Assembly: GCF_027887165.1 (NCBI RefSeq)
Contig: NC_077231.1
Coordinates: 190,898,334 to 190,962,333 of the forward strand
DNA length: 64,000 nucleotides
Reading direction: 5' to 3'
Origin: Monodelphis domestica
Taxonomy: Eukaryota; Chordata; Mammalia; Didelphimorphia; Didelphidae
This document shows, piece after piece, positions 1 through 12,966 of the stretch; position 1 is the first letter of the stretch; every line of letters starts with the position of its first letter. The notes under the pieces were generated by a model, which was not told the DNA's origin, did not search any database, and saw only the letters and a list, made by a program, of their open reading frames with translations. A program made the translations under genes and the position numbers.

Positions 1-98
1 AATAGAGAATGAAATTGACCCAGCAGTACCAGATCTCAAATTAGGCTACAAAGCAGTAATCATCAAAATGATTTGAGGATGGTTAAAAGATAGAAAAG
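1..98 (+). mobile_element. L1 ORF2 fragment at the window edge
   Basis: CTACAAAGCAGTAATCATCA and nearby bases match the [21 protein letters not shown] part of L1 ORF2. It is cut by the window start and ended by a SINE at about 100. Confidence 0.75.
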
Positions 99-99
99 T

Positions 100-345
100 G
101 CAGCTAGGTGGTACTGTGGACAGTGAGCTTAGCCTGGAGTCAGGAAAATCTGAGTTCAAATCCAGCCTTAGACATTTACTAATCGTGTAACCCTGGTCAA
201 GTCAATTGACTCAGTTTCCTCATCTGCAAAATGATCTGGAAAAGGAAATTGCAAGCCACTCAAGTATCTCTGCCAAGAAAACCCAAAGAGAATTATGAAA
301 TTTTGGACACATCTGAAACAACTGAACAACAAAAATAGTAGAAAA
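100..345 (+). mobile_element. tRNA-derived SINE (Mar1-like)
   Basis: Starts GCAGCTAGGTGG and has CTGAGTTCAAATCCAGCC (B box). It ends with the tail motif GACACATCTGAAACAACTG, seen in several marsupial SINEs. Confidence 0.75.
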
Positions 346-529
346 GTTTGAGTGGTGAATCTTTTTCCAGAAGCAAAAAGACATACTAGAAAAAAAAAAC
401 AACTAAAAATGTGATTGGGAAACTTGAAGGCTATTCATACTTCCCATGACTTTACAGCCCTTCAGACAGGGGTGTATAATGGAGAGCACAAGATGACAGC
501 CAACACTAATTAGCCATAGGAAAATTTTG

Positions 530-640
530 TAGTGGAAAGACAGTTGAGACACCAGGGTTCTGATCATGGCTCTGTCACTACTAACTTCCTTTGTTATTTA
601 CGGTGAAAAAAATTAATTTCTTTGGATTTGAGGTTTATCA
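530..640 (+). repeat. MIR-like SINE fragment
   Basis: Weak match to the plus-orientation MIR core: GACACCAGGGTTCTGATCATGGCTCTGTCACTACTAACTTCCTTTG type order. Family call is tentative. Confidence 0.35.
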
Positions 641-734
641 TCTCTTAAATGAAAAAGATGAGTAGAGTATTTCAAAAGTTCTTCCCAGGCTTCAAATTCG
701 AACTCTAATATTATCTTACATGCTCCTTCCTTTC

Positions 735-985
735 TTTTCATCTCCTTTGAACTCCACCATCTGGCATTCTTAGGTTCCTTCAAGGATCCACTCAGGTACC
801 ACCTCCTACAGGAAGCCCTTATTGATCCTTTGTCACTTGTTAGTGTGCTCTTAAATGATCTTGTGTTCATTATTCCTGACCCTATTATAAACCTCTCTTC
901 CCTACAATGTAAATTCCTTTCAAAGGAGGATTTCTCATTTATTTCTTTTATGCTTAAAGTCTAGAATGTTACCTTGCACATGATA
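735..985 (+). mobile_element. L2-like LINE 3' fragment
   Basis: CTCAGGTACCACCTCCTACA followed by GGAAGCCC and later CAATGTAAATTCCTTTCAAA matches the typical L2 3' end pattern (accacctcctccaggaagcc, then tgtaagctccttgag). Confidence 0.55.
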
Positions 986-1180
986 AATGAAATTAATGGA
1001 AAAGCATTGATTAAGGGAGTGCTATGTGCCAAGTATTATAATAAGCCTATGGATAAAAACAGAATCTTATAAATTTATTTATAAATAAATTCTAAAACAC
1101 TTGTCCTTGAGAAGCTCATTCTCTTGGAAAGAAAACACACAAAGGAGGTTGTTTAAATATAAAGGTTTAAAATTTGCAGT
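985..1180 (+). repeat. Fragment of the roughly 600-bp interspersed repeat family
   Basis: Shows GTGCTATGTGCCAAGTATTA, then CTTGTCCTTGAGAAGCTCAT, the same start as the copies at 31735 and 55085. Confidence 0.5.
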
Positions 1181-2689
1181 GGTGGGGGTGATGGTAAGGC
1201 CCAGGGGTTGTTAAGGTACATGGACAGGAAGTATGACAGTTTGGGGGAGTCTGAAGGCAAAGAGATGGTAAAGCCTGATGATCTTCCATTTTACCAGGAA
1301 GAGGGTAGTTGGTGGCCACTTGTTCATCCAAGTGGTTTGTGGAGGTCCTGGAAGAGTCTGGCCACTGTCACTGAAAAGAGGAAGAGAATCTGAAGGTCCA
1401 AAGAAAGCAAGAATCCTGGATTAGAAGGATAGAGGATAGTTCTCAGCTAAGAGCCAAGAAAAAACAAGAGAGAATAAAAAAGAAGTTTGGAGGGGAAAGG
1501 TAGCCCATGTGGTGTACTCTATTGGGCCCTTTAATACCTGTTCCCATCGATACCCTGGATAGGATCTGTTCAGCCTGGATCATTGGTGTCAGGTCGGCTA
1601 GTAAGGTGTATATATATATATATATGTATGTATATATATATATATATATGAACTTAATTAAAGGTTTGTTGAATTGAATTGTGGGAGCTTTTCCTCTAGG
1701 CATCAGTACCTTCTTATTCTCTTTACTCCAGCTTCTATTAAAACCTGCTGTCTCCAAAGAAGTTGGTAAATTCACTGAAGCTGAGATATAAAACACAAAA
1801 AAAAGTTAGTGTTCCCTACCCCAATTCCAGTGTCTTTTCATTTTAATAGGAAACAAATTAATGACTCTAAATTGTAGAATTTTGGCCAGTGTCAGTAAAC
1901 TCAAGGGGACTATGGGAAAGGTATGCTAGGGTTGGCCTTGATACCAACAATAGAAGGAAAAAAGTAGAGATGCCTAAATAATGATAGATATGGCACCTAC
2001 CAGAGGCTAATGTGCTAGGCAAGAAAGATTGATGCCTAGAATTCTAAAACTATTTTTATTTTATTAGTTATTGTTTTTTCCCTTACCTTTATCAAATGTA
2101 ACATGAAACAGCAAGAAAATCCATTTTTATATCACAAAACTGCCTTTAATTTTTTTCTAATAAGTGCTTACAGATGCAAATCATATTTAAATAGAAGAAA
2201 ATAAGGGTTAAAAGAAGCATTAGCCATATTGTAGTAATTTTGCTAACAGCTGTCTTAGGTTAACAGATGTGTATTCTTCAGTCTTGTATATATTAGATAC
2301 AAGTTAATGTCAACAGTACATTAACAAGGCAACTGTATTTAATTACAAAATTGAAAGCTCTATGGGAAGAGGGATTACATTTCTACTAAAATGCATAGGT
2401 AGTGATACATCTGTTTTAGGCAAGTATTACAAATAGGTACTTCCATCCTCACACATTTTATTCATTTTAATGATGAAGTATCTGAAAGAATCCTTTAAAT
2501 CTTCTTTTCTAAAAGAAGATCCCAGAAATAGTCTTTGAGAAGGTATAGTGAGGATTATTTGGGAGAAGAGCAACAATGTATCTTGACTTTCTAAAACAGG
2601 GGACCAGAAAAAATGAAAGGGAAGTTCAGGACAGAAGAACCAAAGTAGTCTTCCTATACTATTAAGCACTAGTCAGGCCCTAGGAATGC
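1181..2689. other. AT-rich sequence with no gene recognised
   Basis: Contains a TA/TATG microsatellite at 1608-1650. Otherwise I see no gene, splice-flanked frame or named repeat. Confidence 0.6.
1608..1650 (+). repeat. TA/TATG microsatellite
   Basis: Alternating TA with one TATGTATG interruption. Confidence 0.9.
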
Positions 2690-3070
2690 TTGGAAATGAT
2701 GTAGGATGAAGTGATCAGAATCAATAGAACAATTTATATAAAAACAGAATTTTAAAAGAAAGTCTTAAGAACTCTATTCAATGCAAAGACCACCTTCATC
2801 CCAAAGAAGGATGAGAAATAATGTTACCTTCCTCTTGTCAGAGAGATGATAGACTTGAAATGACAAATGGGACATGAATTTTTGGAGACAGCCAATACAG
2901 AAATTTGTTTTGCATTATGATGATATTTGTTACAAGGATTTGGTTTTATTTTTTATTTTTCCCCAGTGGGGTGAGGGTGGGAAGCCTAGGAGAAATAAGG
3001 ATAGAGTAAAGGGTGGGGGGATGGAAAAGGATAATTTAAAATATTTTAATACAAATAAGAGAGCAAAAGG
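2690..3070 (+). mobile_element. Old L1 3' end
   Basis: CTCTATTCAATGCAAAGACC, then CTTCCTCTTGTCAGAGAGATG, then TTGTTTTGCATTATGATGAT and a G-rich run GGGTGAGGGTGGG. This is the order of older marsupial L1 3' UTRs. Confidence 0.5.
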
Positions 3071-3297
3071 AAGGACAAGCAAACCACACAAGCAGCACAG
3101 AAATGAAAACTGTTTCTTGGATAAATATAAAATTTATATAAAATATCTCTATATTAAAAGAAAAAACAAGTTATGCATAATAGTTATCTACAGTTTCATG
3201 CACAGTTTTCTTGTTCTGCTTTAATATGCTTTGGGAAATGTCCACTTTATTTGATACTTGTTAAGTTCAAAATTGATTAAGTAATGACCAAACATGA

Positions 3298-3548
3298 TTC
3301 CAGGTAACTAGGTGGTGCAATGGATAGGACATTAGATCTGAAGTCATGAAGACTCATCTTCAAGAGTTTTAATCCAGCTTCAAACACTTACTATCTGTGT
3401 GATCCTGGGAAAGTCAGTTAACCCTGTTTGCTTGTTTCCTGGTCTGTACAATGAGCTGGAGAAGGAAATGGCAAACCACACCAGTATCTCTGTCAAGAAA
3501 ACACTAAAAATGGGTTCCCAAAGTCAGAAGTGGCTGAATAACAATATT
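3298..3548 (+). mobile_element. tRNA-derived SINE
   Basis: AACTAGGTGGTGCAATGGAT start, TCCTGGGAAAGTCAGTTAAC in the middle, GAGAAGGAAATGGCAAACCA and a GTCAGAAGTGGCTGAATAAC end. Confidence 0.75.
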
Positions 3549-3599
3549 TAATCATGCTATTCACCTCCTAATGGAAAAGTGAGAGCCTCCAGGCAAAGG

Positions 3600-3760
3600 A
3601 GTGTTCAAAAAAAGGCATGACCAGAGAAGGCATGCTTCCATTGTGTATATTTGCTAAAAGGGGTTTTGTTTTTCTCTTCTTTTTTTTAATGGGGGTTTTG
3701 GAGAGGGAGAGGAAAAAGAAAATAAATAGAATTAGAAAATTTAAAACAAAAGCTACATTT
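3600..3760 (+). repeat. Probable L1 3' UTR scrap
   Basis: GGGGTTTTGTTTTTCTCTTC then an AATGGGGGTTTTGGAGAGGG run resembles old L1 tails. The edges are not sharp. Confidence 0.35.
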
Positions 3761-3939
3761 AAAAATTTGTGTTTGGAGACACAAATAAGGAAAGATACCA
3801 TGGTTTAGAAATCCTAAGCCCCACCATGGCAAAAACAAACCTACAAAACTGATTGCTGAATTGGTTAAAGTCATGAATGAGTATATCAACCAATAGTCTT
3901 CCTCAAGCCATATCATAAGGATAATTTTGGTGATTTGAC

Positions 3940-4039
3940 TTAAATCTAAATAATTTGGTCACCAGGGATGATTCCCAAATAATAAAATACCCAAGTCAGC
4001 TGGGAATTATGGAGATTTTAATTAATATAGGAATTAAAG

Positions 4040-4122
<83 letters not shown>

Positions 4123-5731
4123 CAATTTAAACTGCTCTGGCTCAGGCTGAGCCAGGCAGTAGTTAAAGGCCTTGGCCAAAGTGGCCTTCCTGAGTCTAAA
4201 GGAAAGAGAATGTAACAGTTAAAAGAGTGGTTGCCTTAAACTGTGACCACAAAAATATGGTTTCAAATCAAAAATATAGTGGTCACCATGGGAAAAATTC
4301 CCAAATATGAAATACCCAAGTCAGCTGGGTTTTATGGAGATTTTAATTAATATGAATAAAGGAATTAAGGAAAGGGAGAGAGAGAGTAAGAGGAAATAAT
4401 GAGAAAAAGGCTAGGCCAGCCTAGGCTTAAGCCTTAAGAGAGAAATCAGTCAGTCTTTAATCCACTTACCACACAATTGTCCCAAGCAAGATTCTAGTGT
4501 TCAGAGAGACCCTCCAGTTTAGCTCCTCAGCTCCACTAAGTTCAGCCACCAAGCCCTCCAATTCAGCTTTGGCAAGCTGACCCCTTCAGAAGCCTTTCTG
4601 ACCTCCTTTTAAAGAGAATTTTCTTCTATGTCACCTCCCCTAAGTTTTCACATCTACCAATCACAGTAGATGTTTTCCAAAGGACTGACCATTCTTAATT
4701 AACACCTTCTTTAGTTCTCAACTTCTCTGGGTAGACTAAAACTTCACACCTCTTTTGTTAAGCTTGTCCCTTGCAAGTTTGCAAGTTGCCTGACCTTTTA
4801 GTGATTAATTTGACCTTCATAGGTACTTAGCACCCTTTTGTATTAGATCTAAAAATAGACTTAGCTTAAGGGTTTTTACCTCACTATAAGTATGAGTTAA
4901 TTACTTTTTCATTGTTCAGTAAGGAGTTTACAACTTTATCTTCCCCTAAAGTATGCTTAAGTATGGGTGGAGTAATGTTAGAATTTTCACATTCCTGATC
5001 AAGTACCTTCATTGTTTAAAATGGGGAATGGTCTTAACCAAATATTCTAAGGTAGAGTCTGAGAATTTTTAACATTCACAAGTCTGAGAAATTTTAAGAT
5101 TCACAGGAATCAGTCTTATCACTCACCACGAGACCATCTCCAAGGAATCTCCAGTCCTCCACTGAACTCAATGTTCTGAACTGAATTCAGAATCCAATTC
5201 CACTCTGAACTGAATTGCCTGAACTGATTTTTTAGCCTCTTTTTAAAAATAATTTTCTCTTATGTCACCTCCCCTAAATTTTCACACTTACCAATCATAG
5301 TAGATGCTTTTTTCCAGGACTTCCCATTCTTAGTTCTCACCACTCTTTAGTTCTCACCTTCTCTGGTTAGATTATATCTTCTGAGGTACTTCACACTTCT
5401 TTGTTAAGCTCACCTTTTGTGAGTTACTTGACCTTTTTGTGATTAATTTAACCTTTACAGGTACTTAAAACCTTTTTGTATTAGATCTAAAAATAGACTT
5501 AGTTTAAGTTCTAGCTTCACTATAAGGTATGAGTTAAGTACCTTCATTGTTCAATCAGGAATTTACAACTTTATCTTCCCCTAAAGTATGTCTAAGTATG
5601 GGTGGAGTAATGTAAAGTTCCCAATACATTCCTGATTCTTGTTAGACCAAGTATCTCCATTGTTATGATAAGGAAATAGCTAAATCAAATCTTCTCAAGT
5701 ACAGTCTGAGTAGTTTTTAAGATTCACAATA
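3940..5731. repeat. LTR-like sequence in imperfect direct duplicate
   Basis: Two kinds of duplicate are seen. About 3951-4130 matches 4271-4392 (AAATACCCAAGTCAGCTGGG, then TATGGAGATTTTAATTAATA, then a GA-rich run). About 4620-5105 matches 5250-5731 (TATGTCACCTCCCCTAA, TTGTATTAGATCTAAAAATA, CTTTATCTTCCCCTAAAGTA). Both long units end TTTTTAAGATTCACA. TGTAACAGTTAAAAG at about 4211 could be a left end, giving a TG...CA unit like a solo LTR. No retroviral genes are nearby. Confidence 0.55.
4045..4120 (+). repeat. (GA)38 microsatellite
   Basis: An uninterrupted run of GA dinucleotides inside the left LTR-like unit. The second unit has only a short GA run at about 4378-4388. Confidence 0.95.
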
Positions 5732-6199
5732 TTAACTGTTTCAAAAGGTGAGAATAAGACAAAACACAGATGTGAGGGATGTGTAATAGTTTATGAAAGA
5801 GGTTGCATACAACTTAATGGAGGAATACAGCAATATACCCCAGCATCAAGTATATACTAGAGACCCAGTTGTCCTTCAGTAACTACAACTGAATAATCAA
5901 GTATTTCCTGGATCTCCATTTAGTAATTAAAAAAAAAAAGGTTTACCTCCATCTCACTCCCATCACAAGGTGCATATATTTTGTAGGTCTGCCAATTTGT
6001 AGGTATATAACTCTGGAACAGATGTTCTGTTAAAGAAGATCTTACTATACTCTGGGAGACAGTGAGCAACTGTGGGGCAGCATCACTTCTTCTTCAAGAG
6101 ACCTAAAGGAAGGGTGAGCAGATTTTGGATTGATCAAATGGGGAAGATTACCACACCCTGCATTGAGGTCTGAATAGGCTTTTTGCATGGATAAAAACT
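5732..6199. other. No feature recognised
   Basis: Unremarkable AT-rich sequence between the LTR-like duplication and a MIR fragment. Confidence 0.5.
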
Positions 6200-6310
6200 C
6201 CATTTGACAGTTGAGGAAACTGAGACTGAGAAAGGTTAAGCAGCTTTCTAAAGGTTACACAGAAATAGTGGCTAAGGCAGATTTTGAACTTAAACCTTTT
6301 AAAATCAGTA
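6200..6310 (-). repeat. MIR/THER-like SINE fragment
   Basis: TTGAGGAAACTGAGACTGAG, GGTTAAGCAGC, GGTTACACAG and TTTTGAACTTAAACC are the MIR core in minus orientation. Confidence 0.65.
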
Positions 6311-6369
6311 TCAGGTATTTTTATTCATCACATAACCTGACTATCCTCAGAAAAATTATGCCAATGATC

Positions 6370-6780
6370 CAAGTCACCAGTAAATGGCCAAATCACTAAC
6401 ACTAAGAAAAATACAAATTAAAATTACTCTAAGATTTTGCTTCAACCCAAGAATGACAAAAAATGGAAATAGTAAATGCTGGAGGTGTTGTAGGGAAACA
6501 AACACAATTAATAGAAATGTGAATTGGTCCCACTATTCTGGGAAACAATTTGGATCCATACTAGAAGTTACCAACCTATTTACCCTTTGACTCAACAATA
6601 CTACCACTAGGCATATTCCAAAGGAAGTCAAAGGCAGAAGAATGATTCTCATATATTGAAAAATACTTATAGTAGCACTTTAAATGAATGGAGATATTGT
6701 GAAAAATGAAAGTAGATAATCTATGTAAAAGTCTTGGCAAACCTTAAAACACTACATAGATGTTGGCTCTATTGTTGCTA
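6370..6780 (+). mobile_element. Old L1 ORF2 3' fragment
   Basis: Resembles the C-terminal ORF2 region: GGAGGTGTTGTAGGGAAACA, then an ATTCTGGGAAACAATTTGGA segment, then TTTGACTCAACAATACTACC. Frames are broken. Confidence 0.55.
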
Positions 6781-7106
6781 TCATTATTATAAATGAATAT
6801 GTTCAAATATCATTTAATTCTAAGGAACAAAATTCACAGAAAGAGCAAGAACTGTATGGTCTGAAACACAGTAACCTAAGCAGATCCATATTGACCACAG
6901 TTGTGGACATAAATATAAAAGGTCAATATTCAAAAGCATAAAAACTTTGATCCATGAAGTAGTCAATATAGCTATAATTTTAATGGGTTTTGCTTTTCTT
7001 GAATAGGGAAGGGGGGGAGAGGAAGAGAAATTGTAACCAAAAAAAAATTTTTCTGTGCTTTAAAAATGGAAGGAAAAAAAGATTATGTTGAGGCCTCACC
7101 CTTGAA

Positions 7107-7123
7107 AACCCTAACTACTTATT
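7107..7123. repeat. Target-site duplication, 3' side of the minus-strand L1
   Basis: AACCCTAACTACTTATT, identical to 13692-13708. The exact match over 17 bp supports target-primed insertion of the whole element. Confidence 0.92.
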
Positions 7124-7479
7124 TTTTTTTATTTAAACATTGTTTTATTTGGTAATTTTCAAACATTATTCATTGGAAACAAAGATCATTTTCTTTTCCT
7201 CCCCCCCTCCTGCCACCCCTCCCATATCTGACGCCCAATTCCACTGGGCATCACATATGTCCTTGATCTGAATGCATTTCCATGTTGTTGGTATTTGCAT
7301 TAAGGTGTTCATTTAGAGTCTCTCCTCAATCATATTCCCTCAACCCCTGTAGTCAAGCAGTTACCTTTCCTCGGTGTTTTTACTCCCACAGTTTGTCCTT
7401 TGCTTGTGGATAGTGTTTTTTCTCATAGATCACTGCAGATTGTTCAGGGACATTGCAATGACACTAATGGAGAAGTCCA

Positions 7480-10400
7480 TTATGTTCGATTGTACCACAG
7501 TGTATCAGTCTCTGTGTACAATGTTCTCCTGATTCTGCTCCTTTCACTCTGCATCACTTCCTGGAGGTTGTTTCAGTCTCCATGGAATTCCTCCACTTTA
7601 TTATTCCTTTTAGCTCAATAGTATTCCATCACCAACATATACCACAATTTGTTCAGCCATTCCCCAATTGAAGGGCATCCTCTCATTTTCCAATTTTTTG
7701 CCACCACAAAGCACACAGCTATGAATATTCTTGTACAAGTCTTTTTCCTCACTATCTCTTTGAGGTACAAACCCAGCAGAACTATGGTTGGATCAAAGGG
7801 CAGACAGTCTTTTATCGCCCTTTGGGCATAGTTCCAAATTGCCCTCCAGAGTGGTTGGATCAATTCACAACTTCACCAGCAATGCATTAATGTCCCCACT
7901 TTGCCACATCCCCTCCAGCATTCATTACTTTCCTTTGCTGTCATGTTAGCCAATCTGCTAGGTGTGAGGTAATACGTCAGAGTTGTTTTGATTTGTATCT
8001 CTCTGATTATAAGAGATTTAGAACACTTTTTCAGGTGCTTATTAATAGTTTTGATTTCTTTAACTGAAAACTGCCTATTCATTTCCCTTGCCCATTTTTC
8101 AATTGGAGAATGGCTTGATTTTTTGTACAATTGGTTTAGCTCTTTATAAATTTTAGTAATTAGACCTTTGTCAGAGGTTTTTGTTATGAAGATTGTTTCC
8201 CAATTTGTTGCTTCCCTTCTCATTTTGGTTACATTGGTTTTGCTTGTACAAAAACTTTTTAATTTGATGTAGTCAAAATTATTTATTTTACATTTTGTGA
8301 CTCTTTCTAAGTCTTGCTTGGTTTTAAAATCTTTTCTTTCCCAAAGATCTGACATGTATACTATTCTGTGTTCACCTAATTTACTTATAGTTTCCTTCTT
8401 TATGTTCAAGTCATTCACCCATTCTGAGTGTATCTTGGTGTAGGGTGTGAGATGTTAATCCAAACCTAATCTCTCCCACACTATCTTCCAGTTTTCCCAG
8501 CAGTTTTTATTAAATAGTGGATTTTTGTCCCAAGAACTGGGGACGTTGGATTTGTCATAGACTGTCTTGCTGAAATTACTTACTCCAAGTCTATTCCACT
8601 GATCCTCCTTTCTGTCTCTTAGCCAGTACCAAATTGTTTTGATGACCACTGCTTTATAATATAATTTGAGATCTGGGACTGCAAGGCCACCTTCCTTTGC
8701 ATTTTTTTTCATTATTTCCCGGGATATCCTTGATCTTTTGTTCTTCCAAATGAACTTTGTTATGGTTTTTTCTAGTTCAGTAAAAAAGTTTTTTTGAAGT
8801 TCATTGGGTATGGCATAAAATAGATAGATAAGTTTGGGTAGGATGGTCATTTTTATTATATTGGCTCATCCTACCCATAAGCAGTTAATGTTTTTCCAAT
8901 TATTCAAATCTAGTTTTAGTTGCGTGGAAAGTGTTTTGTAGTTGTGTTCATATAGTTCCTTTGTTAGTCTCAGCAAATAGATTCCTAAGTATTTTATATT
9001 GTCTAAGGTGATTTTGAATGGAATTTCTCTTTCTAATTGCTGCTGCTGAGATGTGTTAGAGATATATAGAAATGTTGATGACTCATGTGGTTTTATTTTG
9101 TATCCTGCAACTTTGCCAAAATTGTTGATTATTTCCACTAGGATTTGTTAAATAGACCATCATGTCATCTGCAAAGAGTGATAGCCTGGTCTCCTCATTG
9201 CCAGTTTTAATACCCTCAATTTCTTTTTTTCTCTAATTGCTACTGTTAGTGTTTCTAGTACAATGTTGAATAATAAAGGTGATAAGGGGCATCCTTGCTT
9301 CACTCCTGATCTTATTGGGAATGCATCTAGTTTATTGCAGATGATGTTGGCTGATGGTTTTAGATAGATACTGTTTATTGTTTTTAGGAAGGATCCTTCT
9401 ATTCCTATACTTTCTAGTGTTTTCAATAGGAATGGGTGTTGTATTTTGCCAAAGGATTTTTAGCGTCTATTGAAAAAATCATGTGATATTTGTTGATTTG
9501 CTTGTTGATATGGTCAATTATGTGGATGGTTTTCCTGATATTGAATCATCTTTGCATTCCTGGTATAAATCCTACCTGATCAAAGTGAATAACCCTTGTG
9601 ATGACTTGCTTGAGTCTTTTTTGCTAATATCCTGTTTAAGATTTTTGCATCTATGTTCATTAAAGAAATTGGTCTGTAGTTTTCTTTCTCTGTTTTTGGC
9701 CTGCCTGGCTTTGGGATCAGTACCACATTTGTGTTGTAGAATGAATTTGGTAGAACTTCCTCTTTACTTATTATGTCAAATACTTTGTATAGTATTGGGA
9801 TTAGCTGTTCTTTGAATGTTTGATAGAATGCACTTGTGAATCCATCAGGCCCTGGGGATTTTTTCTTTGGGAGTTCTTTGATGGCCTGTTCAATTTCTTT
9901 TTCTGATATGGGATTATTTAAGAATTCTATTTCTTCTTCTGTTAATCTAAGCAATTTATATTTTTGTAAATATTCATCCATATCACCTAGATTGGCATAT
10001 TTATTGCCATATAGTTGGGCAAAGTAGTTTTTAATGATTGCCTTAATTTCCTCTTCATTGGAAATGAGTTCTCCCTTTCCATCCCTAATACTGTTAATTT
10101 GATTTTCTTCTTTCCTCTTTTTTTATTAGATTGACCAGTATTTTGTCTATTTTGTTTGTTTTTTTTTTCAAAATATCAGCTTCTAGTCATATTTATTAGT
10201 TCAATAGTTCTATCACTTTCAATTTTATTAATTTCTCCCTTAATTTTCAGGATCTCTAATTTGGTTTTCTTCTGGAGATTTTTAATTTGTTCTCTTTCAA
10301 GTTTTTTTTTGATTTGCATGTCCAATTCATTGATCTCTGCCCTCACTGATTTGTTAGTATAGGAACTCAAGGATATAAATTTTCCCCTGAGTACAGCTTT

Positions 10401-11258
10401 GGCTGCATCCCATAGAGTTTGAAAAGATGTCTCAGCATTGTCATTTTCTTCAATGAAATTATTAATTGTTCCTTTGATTTGTTCTCTGACTAGTCAATTT
10501 TGGATAATCATATTATTTAATTTCCAATTAGTTTTTGATTTAGTTCTCCTTGTACCCTTACTGATCATTATTTTCATTGCATTGGGATCTGAGAAAGTTG
10601 TGTTTATCATTTATGTTCTTTTGCACTTGTTTGCAATGTTTTTATGCCCTAGTACATGGTCAATCTTTGTGAATGTGCCATGTGCTGCAAAAAAGAAGGT
10701 ATATTCCTTTTTGTCCTTATTTATTTTTCTCCATATATCTACTAATTCTAATTTTTCTAAGATTTCATTCACTTCTCTTATCTCTTTCTTATTTATTGTT
10801 TGATTTGATTTATCTAAATTTGATAGTGGTACATTCAGGTCTCCCACTAGCATGGTTTTACTATCTATTTCCTCCTCCAATTCTACTAGTTTCTTCATTA
10901 GAAATTTGGGTACTATACCATTTGGTGCATACACGTTGATTAGTGATATTTCCTCATTATCTATACTCCCTTTTATCAGGATGTATTTATATTCCCTGTC
11001 CCTTTTAATCAGGTCTATTTTTACTTTGGCTTTGTCAGATATCATGATTGCAACTCCTGCCTTCAGTTGAGGCCCAATAGGTCTTGCTCCACCCTTTAAT
11101 TCTGACCTTGTGAGTATCTACTCACCTCATGTGTGCATCTTACAGACAACATATGGTTTCTGGATTCTAATCCACTCTCCTATTCGTCTACATTTTATGG
11201 GTGATATCATCCCATTCACGTTCAAAGTTATAATTGTCACTTTTGAATTCCCTAGCAT
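7480..11258 (-). pseudogene. Broken L1 ORF2
   Basis: Starts at an ATG at 11258 ([16 protein letters not shown]) and ends near a TAA at 7480-7482, about the same length as the intact ORF2. Pieces of endonuclease (10611-11045), reverse transcriptase (9580-9981, 9160-9426, 8866-9138) and the C-terminal region (8455-8850, 7873-8418) lie in different frames with stops between them. It cannot encode an active protein. Confidence 0.9.
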
Positions 11259-11844
11259 TTTGATATCCTCTCCTAGTTCTGACCTTTTTTCTTGTGCTAT
11301 GTCCTTTTAGTCCAGTGGTTTACTTTTAGTCAGTCCTCCTTTTCCCTTCCCTTGATATGCTTCCCTTTCTGGCCCCTTACTTTTTGTTTCCTTCTTGTTG
11401 TTTAGGGTCTAAGTACCCCCTCCCTCTCCTTCCCTTTTTTATTTTTTGAGTTCCCTCCCCACCTACCCCCCTTAGTTTCCCCTTCTTCCTTACTCTGTAG
11501 TATAAGAAAGACTTTAAGATCCCAATGGGTCTAGATGTTCTTCCCTCTCAGAATTTATTTCATTGAGAGTAATATTTGGGTATCACCTATTAGCACTCTC
11601 TTCCTCTCCCTCTTATAAGAGTATTCTTCCCCTCCCCTTCCCATGTGTGTCTTTGTGTGACAAAGATTATTCTATTTATTTTATTTTAAAGTATCTCTTA
11701 GTACCATTTATCCCCCCTCACCCTTTTCCCCCCTTTTCATTTTATAGCCTTTAATGCCCCAATCTTTTCTTATGAATGATTCTTCTATTTACTATAATAA
11801 TAATGAAAACATTTTTGAGAGTTATGTATAACATTCTTCCCATA

Positions 11845-11885
<41 letters not shown>

Positions 11886-12008
11886 TGATCTAATTGTAGC
11901 CTTTAAGGAAGAGAGTTTGGTTAAAAAAATTTTTTAAAGAGAAAAAAAGAAGCATTTTTCTCCTTTTCTCTTTCTTTCATAATTACCTTTTCGTGTTTCT
12001 CTTGATCT

Positions 12009-12966
12009 TTATGTTTGGATGTCAAACTTTCCACTTAGTTCTAGTCTTTTCTTTATAAATACTTGGAAATCTTCTATTTTGTTGAATGCCCATACTTTCC
12101 CCTGGAAGTATATAGTCAGTTTTGATGGATAGGTGATTCTTGGTTGAAGACCTCTTGTCTTTCTGAATATCGTGTTCCAGGCCTTGCGGTCCTTCAGTGT
12201 GGAAGCTGCAGGGTCTTGTGTGATCCTGATTGGAGCTCCTTTGTATCTGAATTGTTACTTTTTGGCTTCTTGCAGGATTCTCTCCTTGGCTTGAAAGCTC
12301 TGGAATTTGGCAATTACATTTCTGGGAGTTGTTTGGGGGGGGGGGTTAGTGTAGAGGGTGTTCTATGAACTCTTTCAATGTTAATTTTGCCCCCTTGTTC
12401 AAGAATTTCAGGGCAGTTTTCTTGGATGATCTCCTGTAGTATGGTGTTAAGGTTCTGTTTATATCTGGCTTTTCAGGTAGACCAATGATTCTCAAATTGT
12501 CTCTCCTTCCTCTGTTTTCTTGATCTGTCACCTTGTCAGTGAGATATTTTATACTTTCTTCTATTGTATCAGTCCTTTGACTTTGATTTATTAATTCTTG
12601 CTGTTTTGCAAGATCATTGGTTTCCAGTTGCTTAATTCTCGTTCTTAAGGCCTGGTTTTCTGCTTTAATCTTTTGGCATTCAACTGTAATTTTTTGGTTC
12701 TCTAATATAATTTGTTGATTTTCTTTTTGAACCATTTCCCACTTCTCTTTCCAGAGGGCTTCCATCTTTCTGATGATAAGCTCCATTTGAGACTCTTCAG
12801 GGCTTGTGAACAATTTTCATTTTTTTTTCGGTTTTGCCTTTGTTTGAGTTTCATCCAGTGTTTCCTCTGTAGCCTGAGTTTTCCTCCATAAAATTTTTTT
12901 GAAGGTGACAGCTTTCTTTTTTGATTTCCTGGTGGGATTTTGAGGATCCTGTGCACAGTTAGCCAT
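12009..12966 (-). pseudogene. Broken L1 ORF1
   Basis: The start codon at 12966 (MANCAQDPQNP) and the end KFDIQT-stop at 12009 align with the intact ORF1. Intact stretches include the coiled coil and RGRRDNLRIIGLPEKPD. Frameshifts occur, one near the G10 run at about 12337, so the ORF1 protein cannot be made in full. Confidence 0.88.

Noticed and set aside
3955..4215. 86-codon frame with a long Arg-Glu repeat
   Set aside because: It is only the translation of the (GA)n microsatellite.
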